Shown here piece by piece: positions 54,453 to 63,556 of a stretch of 64,000 bases of DNA. Both the position numbers and the translations under genes were made by a program. This DNA is from Lentimicrobium sp. (GTDB lineage: Bacteria > Bacteroidota > Bacteroidia > Bacteroidales > Lentimicrobiaceae). Within the stretch, counting starts at the first letter, position 1. Each line of letters starts with the position of its first letter. The stretch lies in NCBI GenBank assembly GCA_023957275.1, contig JAMLHF010000003.1, forward strand, positions 62,001-126,000, given 5' to 3'. The notes under the pieces are model-generated. The model saw nothing but the letters and a program-made list of their open reading frames with translations, did not search any database and was not told where the DNA came from.

Positions 54453-57278
54453 ATGAAGTCAATCATCCGCCCTCTGCTCTGGATTACTACCCTGTATTTT
54501 CTGCCGCTTGTCCGCATTGCTGCCCAGGATGCCGTGCCCCTGCATCCGGGAGTTTACGACACCTGGCATAGCATAGATAAACCGGGCATTTCCGCTACCG
54601 GCAAACTGGTGTATTTTGAGCAAAACCCGCAGTACGGCGATGGCAAGCTAATCATCCATTACCCTTCGACAGACGCCTATGACACCCTGGAAAGGGCCGG
54701 TGGGGCGCAGGTTTCGCCTGGAGAAGATTTCCTGGCCTGCCGCATCCGTCCGTTTTTACGCGAAACCAGAAAAGCCAGGCTTGACGGAAAGAAAAAGGAT
54801 GAACTGCCCAAAGATTCGCTGCTTGTATACGCCCTCAACGGTAAAAGGTACATTTATCCCGGATTGAAATCTTTCGGTATACCGGCAAAAAGCGGGAAAA
54901 CCATGTTTGCCCTGATCGACAAACCGGAACCTAAGGAAGATACCGCAGTAAACGATACACTTTCAGCCGATACGGTGGCTGTGAAAAAGAAGGTTTCACC
55001 AAAGAAAAAGAAGGATAAAACAGAAACCTACCTGTTAAAAATTATTTACCCGGCTGACAGCCTGATATTTACCCATGAACAGGTTACCCAGGCGGTGATC
55101 AGCGAAACGGGCGCAAGCATCATCTATGCTACCTGTAAACCCGACAGCATCCCTGTTTCTGAAGTCATGTTTTTTGATACAGAGAAACAGGCGGAGCGGC
55201 AGCTTTTCTCAGCGCCGGGACATATCCGCAACCTGGCCGTGGACGCGCAGGGCGGTCAGGTGGCCTTTATGCACAGCAGCGACACTGCCAAAACCAGGCG
55301 GTATAGTTTATACTACTTTCAGCAAAGTATTGTGCCTGTTGCAGATACGGCTGACACAAGACTTCCGGCGGGGTTTGTTCCCGGCGAACATGGTAAAGTC
55401 TATTTTTCGGAAGACGGAAGTAAACTTTATTTTGGCATAGCCCCTGCCCCTCTGCCGGAAGTGAAAGACACGCTTACCGATGATGAAAAAGCAACGGTCG
55501 ATATCTGGCATTGGCGCGATCCTCAGTTACAGCCCCAGCAGCTGAAGCAACTGGATGAAGAACGGAAAAGAACCTATCTGACCGTTTATCATACCCGTAC
55601 CGGCAAACTGATCCCCCTTGCCGATGAAATGGTCAGGAGCGTAAATACCGGGTTTAAAGGCAATGGAAAATTTGCCCTGGGATTTAACAGTGAACCATAT
55701 CAGGTGGAAGCTTCATGGCGCGGAAACCGTTACCGGGACGTTTACCTGATCAATAATGAAACAGGGAGCAGGGAGTTGTTGCTGCAGCGCATTTCAGGAC
55801 AGGTAAGCCTGGGAAACAGCGCTAAATACATTGCCTGGTATTCCGAAACCGACAGCCTCTGGAAAACCATGACGCTGAAAGATAAAAAGATCACGCCCCA
55901 TCCGGCAGGCAAAGACATCGCATTTTATGATGAAGAACATGACGTTCCCGGCCTGCCCGGGCCTGCCGGGAGTGCCGGCTGGCTGAAAGATGACAGGTTC
56001 TTCGTGGTTTACGATCGCTTTGACCTCTGGGGACTTGACCCGGAAGGCAAAAACGGTCCGGTATGCCTCACTGCCGGCGAAGGACGCAGGCTGAACAAGC
56101 GGTTCCGCAACCTGAACCTCGACAGGGAAGTTCCTCACATCGAGAATGCGGATGGCAGTTTCCTGCTCAGCAGCTTTGATTTTGAGACCAAAGATGCCGG
56201 ATTCCGGAAGCTTGAAGGGGCCGGCGGCGGGTCTCCCGTCAGCTTGCTGGAAGGACCTTACAAGTATTCCACACCGGTTAAGGCTGAAAAAAGCCAAAAC
56301 CTGCTTTGGACAAGGAGCACCTTCAGCGAATTTCCCGACCTGTGGCTGAGCGACATGGCATTTACCTCATCCGGAAAAATCTCGGATGCCAATCCCCAGC
56401 AGAAAAACTACCTCTGGGGCAGTGTGGAAATTGTTTCCTGGACCACTACTGCCGGAAAACCGCAGAAGGGACTGCTTTATAAGCCCGCCGGTTTTGATCC
56501 CGGAACCAAATATCCTGCCTTGGTCTACTTTTACGAAAAATACACCGATCAGCTGCACCAGTACTACGCGCCGAAACCCTCACGCAGCATCATCAGTCCC
56601 ACCTACTGCACCAGCAACGGGTACGTGGTTTTTATCCCGGATATTGACTACGAAGACGGTTACCCCGGGCAGAGCGCCTACGAATCGGTGGTAAGCGGCA
56701 CGCTTGACCTGATTGCCCGCGGTTTTGTTGACCGTGACCGCATAGGCATTCAGGGACAAAGCTGGGGCGGTTATCAGGTTGCCTGGCTGATCACACGCAC
56801 CAATCTATATAAAGCGGCCATGGCGGGCGCCCCGGTCAGCAATATGACCAGCGCTTACGGCGGCATACGCTGGGAATCGGGCATGGTAAGGCAGTTTCAG
56901 TATGAGGAAGGCCAGAGCAGGATCGGCGCCTCTCTTTGGGACCGGCCCGATCTGTATATTGAAAACTCCCCCCTCTTCAGGGCCGATAAAATTGAAACGC
57001 CCCTGCTGATCATGGCGAACGATGCGGATGGCGCCGTTCCATGGTATCAGGGCATTGAGCTGTTTACCGCGTTGCGCCGGCTGCAGAATCCCTGCTGGCT
57101 GCTGAACTACAACGGCGACGAGCACAACCTTGCCAAAAGGGGCAATATGAAGGATCTTGATATACGTATGATGCAGTTTTTCGATCATTACCTGAAAGGA
57201 AAACCGGCGCCGGAATGGATGACAAAGGGGTTGCCGGCCATCGATAAAGGCAGGAAAACAGGCTATAATATTGATTAG
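54453..57278 (+). CDS. Secreted S9-family prolyl oligopeptidase
   Basis: The 941-residue protein has a signal peptide, a beta-propeller N-terminal part, and a C-terminal alpha/beta-hydrolase domain with nucleophile Ser in GIQGQSWGGYQVAWL (about 769), Asp in NDADGAVPWYQ (about 857) and His in GDEHNL (about 889). It cleaves short peptides, probably in the periplasm or outside. A Lys-rich loop (KKKVSPKKKKDKTET) sits in the N-terminal part, longer than in typical S9 enzymes. It is monocistronic. The whole gene is more GC-rich than the glucan cluster. Confidence 0.92.
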   Translation: MKSIIRPLLWITTLYFLPLVRIAAQDAVPLHPGVYDTWHSIDKPGISATGKLVYFEQNPQYGDGKLIIHYPSTDAYDTLERAGGAQVSPGEDFLACRIRPFLRETRKARLDGKKKDELPKDSLLVYALNGKRYIYPGLKSFGIPAKSGKTMFALIDKPEPKEDTAVNDTLSADTVAVKKKVSPKKKKDKTETYLLKIIYPADSLIFTHEQVTQAVISETGASIIYATCKPDSIPVSEVMFFDTEKQAERQLFSAPGHIRNLAVDAQGGQVAFMHSSDTAKTRRYSLYYFQQSIVPVADTADTRLPAGFVPGEHGKVYFSEDGSKLYFGIAPAPLPEVKDTLTDDEKATVDIWHWRDPQLQPQQLKQLDEERKRTYLTVYHTRTGKLIPLADEMVRSVNTGFKGNGKFALGFNSEPYQVEASWRGNRYRDVYLINNETGSRELLLQRISGQVSLGNSAKYIAWYSETDSLWKTMTLKDKKITPHPAGKDIAFYDEEHDVPGLPGPAGSAGWLKDDRFFVVYDRFDLWGLDPEGKNGPVCLTAGEGRRLNKRFRNLNLDREVPHIENADGSFLLSSFDFETKDAGFRKLEGAGGGSPVSLLEGPYKYSTPVKAEKSQNLLWTRSTFSEFPDLWLSDMAFTSSGKISDANPQQKNYLWGSVEIVSWTTTAGKPQKGLLYKPAGFDPGTKYPALVYFYEKYTDQLHQYYAPKPSRSIISPTYCTSNGYVVFIPDIDYEDGYPGQSAYESVVSGTLDLIARGFVDRDRIGIQGQSWGGYQVAWLITRTNLYKAAMAGAPVSNMTSAYGGIRWESGMVRQFQYEEGQSRIGASLWDRPDLYIENSPLFRADKIETPLLIMANDADGAVPWYQGIELFTALRRLQNPCWLLNYNGDEHNLAKRGNMKDLDIRMMQFFDHYLKGKPAPEWMTKGLPAIDKGRKTGYNID

Positions 57279-58074
57279 CATGTGTTTGATCCGGCCGGAA
57301 GCGGATGCTCCATATGCAGGTCAATGGTTTTGTTTATCAAAGACAGCATCCCAACGCATTTATCACGAATAGCCCCTCGAATAAGGAAGGCTGATCGTTA
57401 TTTGATGTGTCAGAATTTTAACATGGCTTTAACGAACAGATGGCACCAAAGCTCTGGCTGCACAAATAATCAGGCACCTATAACTTCTTAATCACTGCGC
57501 TTTATACCTAAAGAGCAAATGACCAGCTTCAGGTGGATGAAGCCATATTCTTTGTATCGGAATTATGACTCCGGAGGATTCGTATGTTTATAGAAAATGA
57601 TCAGAATATAAGCACACGACCCCTCCGGGGTCGCATGTTTTAGCAATTAATTAAATTACATTCAAATTTTCAAACTATCAATTATCGATCTAAAACGATG
57701 AAATCAGATGAAAGATGTTCGACCCCTCCGGGGTCGTGCAGCCATTTTGCATTCTTTATTTCTACAGACATGCGACCCCTCCGGGGTCGAAAAATCATTA
57801 TGCATTCTTTGCCCCTTCAAGCATACGAATCCGCTAAAAATTACAATAACACATATGACTGCCCTGCCTGAGTATTCAGTAAGCCATTCAGCAAATTCCC
57901 GCAGGCTGCTAAATCATCCATAAAAACGTCCTGTCATTGTTTGAAAGCCCGTCTGTCATGCATAACTTTGTAAAGTATTCCAAAACGAAAATTCTCTGTC
58001 ACAAGAATGACCCGTTCATTATTTATGATAGAGGCCTGTATAATTTGAAAGACATTCAACAATAGCATAAAAAT
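57279..58074. other. 800-bp intergenic region holding the palindrome block
   Basis: Outside 57576-57832 I see no gene or RNA. A 71-codon frame at 57708-57923 spans two palindromes and is not credible. No clear promoter for the gene at 58075. Confidence 0.5.
57576..57832. repeat. Block of three 17-bp GC palindromes framed by an 11-bp inverted repeat
   Basis: CGACCCCTCCGGGGTCG occurs three times, at 57617-57633, 57720-57736 and 57773-57789. Copies 2 and 3 belong to a tandem unit of 53 bp that also repeats GCATTCTTT downstream. The block is framed by GGATTCGTATG (57576-57586) and its exact inverted copy CATACGAATCC (57822-57832). No frame is credible. This looks like a REP/BIME-like or MITE-like intergenic repeat. 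Confidence 0.75.
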
Positions 58075-59265
58075 ATGAAACTTACGTCTTTAGCCGGAAT
58101 TGCGCTGACCCTGGTCTTTTCATTTATCATAATTCCGGAAACCCGCTCGCAGGACGAACTGGAAAACATGCTGACGCGGCGGCAGATCTCCTGTCAGGAT
58201 ATTTCGCTGAACAGTTCTGAGTATATACCCTGGTACCATCAGGAAGGGCTGATCGATTCGGCGCTGCTGGTACTCTCGTACTGGGGTGAAAAATGCGGCA
58301 GCACCGAGCCCGTAACCCGCACAAATATTCTTCTTTCACTCGAACTGCATTATTTTGATGAATCGATGCTGGACCAGAATTTCGTGAGGTATATGCGCGC
58401 GTTTGACAGCCGCATGGATTTAATCCGGGAAGAAAACACCCATGTTTACAATTACTATCAGTCCTCCTTCGACTATGTCCCGGTCGGGGGTGAACTGGAC
58501 AAATGGACGATGGACCTTGCATCAGCAATTAAGGATGATTACGGACCCGGATCGGCAGAATACCTGCTCTGCCTCTTCTATTCCGGTCAGACCGACACAG
58601 TTTTTCAACTGCTGACCACCTCCCCTTACCGTGAAACGGTGACGGGTAAACTTTACAATGCCGAACTCAGTGAGGTGCTGAATCTGCCCTCCCTCAGCCT
58701 TTCATTTTATGGCGGCACCTGGATCCCCACCGGGCCGCTTGCATCCATGGGAGTGCACCCCGAACTGGGGATGACCTACGGCATCAAAATGAAGGAAAAC
58801 CTTTACGAACTTGTTCTTGGTGTGAAGTTTATCAAAACCCCGGAATCCTATCTGGCAAGGAAGGAGAAAAACGGACCTCAGGAGCTGACCGATGACTTCA
58901 CCGGCGGATATATTGCCGTGGAATACACCCGCGACCTGCTCCGGAATGAGCGCTTCACCCCATTCTTTACCGCCGGCGCAGGATATGACGGTTTCACCAT
59001 GTTCAACGCCGACAACGACAATAAGGAGGAAGCAGTCTCAGCCAACAGCTATAACTTCAGCATTGGCGGAGGTTACCGCTTTCCGGTGGCCAAAAGCTCT
59101 TACCTTGCCGTTCAGGCCCGCTACAATATGGTGGATTACACCCTGAACAGGCTCTTTGACAAAAAGGGGCATGTGGTAAGTATCCGGCTCAGTTTCGGCA
59201 TGTTTCAGAACCAGTACCGCGACCGGCAACTGCAACACCTGAATTACCAGGGAGTCCGGAATTAA
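58075..59265 (+). CDS. Secreted protein with C-terminal barrel-like region
   Basis: The 396-residue protein has a signal peptide (MKLTSLAGIALTLVFSFIIIPETRS) and a helical N-terminal half with four Cys. The second half is a series of amphipathic strands ending in SYLAVQARYNMVDYTLNRLF and VVSIRLSFGMF, which resembles a small outer membrane barrel. GGGYRFP and the final aromatic strand fit. I do not recognise the family. It could pair with the beta-helix lipoprotein gene downstream, 111 bp away, which however has its own -7 box. Confidence 0.65.
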   Translation: MKLTSLAGIALTLVFSFIIIPETRSQDELENMLTRRQISCQDISLNSSEYIPWYHQEGLIDSALLVLSYWGEKCGSTEPVTRTNILLSLELHYFDESMLDQNFVRYMRAFDSRMDLIREENTHVYNYYQSSFDYVPVGGELDKWTMDLASAIKDDYGPGSAEYLLCLFYSGQTDTVFQLLTTSPYRETVTGKLYNAELSEVLNLPSLSLSFYGGTWIPTGPLASMGVHPELGMTYGIKMKENLYELVLGVKFIKTPESYLARKEKNGPQELTDDFTGGYIAVEYTRDLLRNERFTPFFTAGAGYDGFTMFNADNDNKEEAVSANSYNFSIGGGYRFPVAKSSYLAVQARYNMVDYTLNRLFDKKGHVVSIRLSFGMFQNQYRDRQLQHLNYQGVRN

Positions 59266-59350
59266 CGTACGGCCAGCCCTTCCGGATATGGTAATCAAGT
59301 AAATCAACCACTTCCATGCAATAGAACAATACAGGTACCGGCTGAATCGT

Positions 59351-59358
59351 TACCTTTG
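59351..59358 (+). promoter_or_regulatory. -7 element of the beta-helix lipoprotein gene
   Basis: TACCTTTG, 18 bp before the ATG at 59377. It overlaps the longest open frame (from 59356), ruling out that start. Confidence 0.55.
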
Positions 59359-59376
59359 CAACATCAAACAGAATTC

Positions 59377-60825
59377 ATGAAACGCATCCGATTCCTGGCC
59401 GGATTGTTACCGGTACTCGCTTTACTCATTTTCGCATCCTGTGAGAAAGACGGGAAATTCGACGACAATCCGGAGCTGAACCTCTCCTTTTCAGCCGATA
59501 CCGTCTTTTTCGATACGGTATTCACCACGGTAGGCTCTTCCACAAGGGTGTTTATGATCTACAATCCTTCCGACAGCAAAATCAACATCAGTTCCGTAAA
59601 GCTGGCCCGCGGCAGCAGTTCCCCGTTCAGGATGAACATCGACGGCATCGCTGCCACGGAGATCAGGGATCTTGAAATTGCCGGTAAAGACTCCCTTTTC
59701 GTTTTTGTGAAAGTCACGATAGATCCCAATCAGGCTGATGCCCCGCTGATTCAGAACGACAGCATTGTATTTACCACCAACGGCAATATTCAGGATGTAA
59801 AGCTGGTGGCCTGGGGACAGGATGCTTATTTTTACAGAAACGGGATTATCGGAAGCGATTATGTGTTCACCCCGGAAAAGCCGCATGTCATTTACGGTTA
59901 TCTGATTGTTGATTCACTCTACACCCTTTCGGTGGAAGCGGGCGCCCGGGTGCACCTGCACAGCGGGGCCATCCTGATGGTATACCGCGATGCTACCATC
60001 AAAGTGAACGGCACCCGCGAAAATCCGGTGATTTTTGAAGGCGACAGGCTGGAAGATTACTACCGCGATATCCCCGGACAGTGGGGACGCATCTGGCTCT
60101 ATGCAGGCAGCATCAACAACGAATTTAATTATGCCATAATCCGCAACGGTGAAGTAGGCATCCATGCCGATACCACCGGCAATTCGCCCAACCCTACCCT
60201 GAGAATCAGCAACTCGCTGATCTACAATATGAGCAAAACCGGCATACTGGGTCAGGGAACCACCATAGAAGCGGCAAACTGCGTGATCGGCAACTGCGGG
60301 GCCCGGTCACTGGCCCTGACGCTTGGCGGTCGTTACGATTTCAGGCACTGCACCATCGGCAATTTCTGGAATAAGTCATTCAGGAGGGAAACCGCGCTGG
60401 TACTGAACAACTACTATATTGACTTCACGGGGGCCGTGCAACTCAGGCCGCTAGAGCAGGCCTACTTCGGCAACTGCGCCATTTACGGGGAGAAAAATGA
60501 AGAAATCACCTTCGACCAACACAGCAGCGGCGGGGTCTTCAACTACCGTTTCGAAAACTGCCTTTTGAAAACGGAAGCCAATATTGAAGATGCTGAAAAA
60601 TTCCCCGGCTCCCTGAAAAATCAGAACCCCTGGTTCCGCGATCCTTATCAGGCACTTTACCAACCCGACACGCTGGTCTCTTCCCTGATCAACAAAGGCA
60701 ATGCCGGCGTGCTCAACGGAGCATTTATCAATCTGCAGGAGGATATTGACGGCAGGCTGCGCACCGCTGACACGGCGCCCGATATCGGCGCGTATGAATT
60801 CAGCGAGGAAAACCGGAAAAAGTAA
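59377..60825 (+). CDS. Lipoprotein with right-handed parallel beta-helix
   Basis: The 482-residue protein has a lipobox ending in LIFASC. Residues about 35-150 are beta-rich (ADTVFFDTVFTTVGSSTRVFMIYNPSD), then from about 170 a parallel beta-helix: VEAGARVHLHSGAILMVYRDATIKVNGT, EFNYAIIRNGEVGIHAD, LRISNSLIYNMSKTGILG, IEAANCVIGNCG, YDFRHCTIGNF, and the end DGRLRTADTAPDIGAYEFS. Such helices usually bind or cleave polysaccharide, but no catalytic triad is evident. Anchored in a membrane, possibly on the outer surface. Confidence 0.8.
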   Translation: MKRIRFLAGLLPVLALLIFASCEKDGKFDDNPELNLSFSADTVFFDTVFTTVGSSTRVFMIYNPSDSKINISSVKLARGSSSPFRMNIDGIAATEIRDLEIAGKDSLFVFVKVTIDPNQADAPLIQNDSIVFTTNGNIQDVKLVAWGQDAYFYRNGIIGSDYVFTPEKPHVIYGYLIVDSLYTLSVEAGARVHLHSGAILMVYRDATIKVNGTRENPVIFEGDRLEDYYRDIPGQWGRIWLYAGSINNEFNYAIIRNGEVGIHADTTGNSPNPTLRISNSLIYNMSKTGILGQGTTIEAANCVIGNCGARSLALTLGGRYDFRHCTIGNFWNKSFRRETALVLNNYYIDFTGAVQLRPLEQAYFGNCAIYGEKNEEITFDQHSSGGVFNYRFENCLLKTEANIEDAEKFPGSLKNQNPWFRDPYQALYQPDTLVSSLINKGNAGVLNGAFINLQEDIDGRLRTADTAPDIGAYEFSEENRKK

Positions 60826-60843
60826 TCCGGCAGCTACCTAACA

Positions 60844-60873
60844 AAACAGCCAGGCTTTCCGGCCCGGCTGTTT
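60844..60873. terminator. Bidirectional terminator between the lipoprotein gene and sucD
   Basis: AAACAGCC (60844-60851) pairs with GGCTGTTT (60866-60873), followed by T on the plus strand; it lies between two converging stops. Confidence 0.7.
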
Positions 60874-60891
60874 TTATATCTGCAAAGAAAA

Positions 60892-61764
60892 CTATCCTTT
60901 GAGCACTTCCAGCATTTTAGCGCCGATTTCGGCCGGGGAATCCACCACATGCACCCCGCATTCGCGCAGGATGGCTTTCTTGGCTTCAGCCGTATCTGAG
61001 GCTCCTCCCACGATGGCACCGGCATGGCCCATGGTACGGCCTTTGGGTGCGGTGGCCCCGGCGATAAAACTGACCACCGGCTTGGTTCCGTGCGCTTTGA
61101 TCCAGTAAGCAGCCTCGGCTTCCATGCCGCCGCCGATCTCGCCGATCATCACAATGCCTTTGGTTTCGGGATCGTTCATAAACAGCTCAACGGCATCGCG
61201 GGTGGTAGTCCCGTTGATGGGGTCGCCGCCGATTCCGATGGCGGTGGTCTGGCCCAGTCCTGCTTTGGTGAGCTGGTCAACGGCTTCGTAAGTAAGTGTG
61301 CCCGAACGGCTTACAATGCCCACCACCCCTTTCTGATGGATAAAACCGGGCATAATCCCGATCTTGGCCTCACCCGGAGTGATGATGCCCGGACAGTTCG
61401 GCCCGATCAGCCGGCTGTCGCGCCCCTTCAGGTACTCCTTCGCCATCATCATATCCTTAACAGGAATTCCTTCGGTGATGCAAACGATGACTTTTATTCC
61501 CGCATCGGCCGCTTCCATAATGGCATCCGCGGCAAATGCCGGCGGAACAAAGATGACGGACACGTCAGCCCCGGTATCTTTCACCGCATCGCTTACCGTA
61601 TTGAATACCGGTTTACCCAGGTGATACCTTCCGCCCTTTCCGGGAGTGACGCCACCAACCACATTGGTGCCGTATTCAATCATCTGGGAGGCGTGAAATG
61701 TTCCTTCGGTGCCGGTAAATCCCTGCACGATCACTTTAGAATTCTTGTTAACCAGGATGCTCAT
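60892..61764 (-). CDS. sucD: Succinyl-CoA synthetase alpha subunit SucD
   Basis: The 290-residue protein has the CoA-binding N-domain ([35 protein letters not shown]), [22 protein letters not shown], and the phosphorylated His in [10 protein letters not shown]. It makes ATP or GTP from succinyl-CoA in the TCA cycle with the beta subunit SucC. sucC is not next to it; the neighbours are a lipoprotein gene and mnmE. The beta subunit must be elsewhere in the genome. Confidence 0.95.
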   Translation of the reverse strand: MSILVNKNSKVIVQGFTGTEGTFHASQMIEYGTNVVGGVTPGKGGRYHLGKPVFNTVSDAVKDTGADVSVIFVPPAFAADAIMEAADAGIKVIVCITEGIPVKDMMMAKEYLKGRDSRLIGPNCPGIITPGEAKIGIMPGFIHQKGVVGIVSRSGTLTYEAVDQLTKAGLGQTTAIGIGGDPINGTTTRDAVELFMNDPETKGIVMIGEIGGGMEAEAAYWIKAHGTKPVVSFIAGATAPKGRTMGHAGAIVGGASDTAEAKKAILRECGVHVVDSPAEIGAKMLEVLKG

Positions 61765-61819
61765 AAAAAGGCCTTTCGGGTTTAATTGGTAAATTTAACA
61801 GGCTAAAATGAAAAAAAGC

Positions 61820-61827
61820 TAATTTTG
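61820..61827 (+). promoter_or_regulatory. -7 candidate for mnmE
   Basis: TAATTTTG on the plus strand, 76 bp before the mnmE ATG; the -33 half is not evident. Confidence 0.35.
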
Positions 61828-61903
61828 TTCAACAACTTCCTGAAAAATTGCTTAAATTCCATCATTCTTTTGGATGGCCTAAAATAATGAAAATTCTGAC
61901 GCC

Positions 61904-63307
61904 ATGAACCTGAGCTATTTATCTTCCGACGATACCATCTGCGCCTTATCAACACCTGCCGGCATGGGCGCCATTGCCATCATCAGGCTCTCCGGACCTG
62001 ACGCCATAAAGACAGCCGCTCAATATTTCAAGCCTAAACGCCATGATTTCAAGCTGGAAGCATCCGGTTCACATACCGCGCATTTCGGCACTTTCGGCAC
62101 CGAAGCCGGCGTGATCGACGAAGTGCTGATCACCGTCTTCAGGGCGCCCAATTCTTACACCGGCGAGGACGTGGTTGAGATTTCCTGCCACGGTTCCGTT
62201 TACATCCAGCAGAAGATCATCGAAGTGCTGCTGCAGCATGGCGTAAGGCTCGCGGAGCCGGGTGAGTTCACCCTCAGGGCATTTATGCACAACCGCTTCG
62301 ACCTGTCGCAGGCCGAAGCCGTGGCCGACCTGATCGCCTCCAATTCCGAATCCTCGCACAAACTGGCCATCAACCAGATGCGGGGCGGGTTTTCGGAGAA
62401 AATAAGGGAACTCAGGGCGCGCCTGGTCGATTTCGCCTCCCTGATTGAGCTGGAGCTTGACTTCAGCGAGGAAGATGTTGAATTTGCCGACCGCAGCGGC
62501 CTGCTTAAACTGCTGGCCACCATCAAAACCGAGATCGAGAACCTGAAATCAAGCTTTGCGCTGGGCAATGTAATGAAACACGGCATTCCGGTGGCCATCG
62601 CCGGCAAACCCAATGTGGGCAAGTCCACCCTGCTGAACGCCCTGCTGAACGAGGAAAGGGCCATTGTTTCCGAGATCCCCGGCACCACCCGCGATGCCAT
62701 TGAAGATACCATTGCCATCAAAGGGGTGACCTTCCGTTTTATCGATACGGCCGGCCTGCGCCACACCAACGAGCCCATAGAAACCATCGGCATCGAGCGC
62801 ACTTATGAAAAGATGAACCAGGCCGCCGTGGTGCTGTACGTTTTCGACATTACCACCGCTTCGGAAAAAGAGATTGATGACGCCATCGCCGATATCCGGA
62901 TGCAATTGGAAGACCCTGACAAACAGATTATTCCGGTGGCCAACAAAACGGATATGCTGCTGGAAGCCCCCCACTCCTTTAAAAAGCTGGTGGAACTCGA
63001 CACCTTGTTTGTTTCGGCCAAGCGCAACGAAAACATCAACCTGATTACCGAACGACTGCTGAAAACAGCCCATTCCGGCGAGACCGGAGATCAGACCATT
63101 GTTTACAGCCTCAGGCATTACGAAGCCCTGACCCGCGCCGGGCTCAGCATCGAAAGCATTGAAAAGGGATTTGCGGAGAATCTCCCCACCGACCTGATCG
63201 CCATTGATATCCGGCAGGCTCTGCACCACCTGGGCAGCATCACCGGCGAGGTAACCACGGAAGAACTGCTGGGGAATATTTTCGGGAAGTTCTGTATCGG
63301 GAAGTAA
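61904..63307 (+). CDS. mnmE: tRNA modification GTPase MnmE
   Basis: The 467-residue protein has the N-terminal formyl-THF-binding domain (DTICALSTPAGMGAIAIIRLSGPDA), a helical domain (SCHGSVYIQQKIIEVLLQHGVRLAEPGEFTLRAFMHNRFDLSQAEAVADLI), the G domain with GKPNVGKSTLLNAL, EIPGTTRD, DTAGLR and NKTDM, and the C-terminal CIGK, whose Cys is needed for tRNA U34 modification. With MnmG it forms cmnm5U34. The gene is complete and monocistronic. Confidence 0.97.
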   Translation: MNLSYLSSDDTICALSTPAGMGAIAIIRLSGPDAIKTAAQYFKPKRHDFKLEASGSHTAHFGTFGTEAGVIDEVLITVFRAPNSYTGEDVVEISCHGSVYIQQKIIEVLLQHGVRLAEPGEFTLRAFMHNRFDLSQAEAVADLIASNSESSHKLAINQMRGGFSEKIRELRARLVDFASLIELELDFSEEDVEFADRSGLLKLLATIKTEIENLKSSFALGNVMKHGIPVAIAGKPNVGKSTLLNALLNEERAIVSEIPGTTRDAIEDTIAIKGVTFRFIDTAGLRHTNEPIETIGIERTYEKMNQAAVVLYVFDITTASEKEIDDAIADIRMQLEDPDKQIIPVANKTDMLLEAPHSFKKLVELDTLFVSAKRNENINLITERLLKTAHSGETGDQTIVYSLRHYEALTRAGLSIESIEKGFAENLPTDLIAIDIRQALHHLGSITGEVTTEELLGNIFGKFCIGK

Positions 63308-63556
63308 ATCAGCTACTTATGTTCTATTAATGAATCTGCAAAGCCATTGATTCAAGCATTGACCTTCGCAACATGAAAGACCTGATTGAGTTTTTTATCA
63401 GCTCCCTCACCCCTGCTTAAATAGCCAGCCTGTGCCTGAGCATTAACATGTCAACCTTTTTTGGCATGTTTTGCCCCGGAATCACCGGCCTGGTTTGCTC
63501 CGGAATGGTGACCTGGTTTTGTCCGGAATATTCTCTTAAAATATAAGATCCAAAGA
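63308..63556. other. Intergenic region between mnmE and the right-edge gene
   Basis: About 250 bp. The 3' part holds the tandem repeats at 63449-63530. I find no gene; a tiny frame at 63374 of 15 codons is not credible. Confidence 0.5.
63449..63530. repeat. Three imperfect tandem repeats, possible end of an IS21-like element
   Basis: Three units, at 63469-63493, 63494-63516 and 63517-63530, share TTT(T)GcyCCGGAAT and end CTGG. They are preceded by TGTCAACCTTTTTT at 63449. IS21-type elements start with TG and carry repeated transposase-binding sites near their ends. No istA or istB is visible, so this would be a solo end. Identification is inference. Confidence 0.4.

Noticed and set aside
57708..57923. 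71-codon frame in the palindrome block
   Set aside because: It is built from two copies of the palindrome (RPLRGR, CDPSGVEK) and has no start signal.
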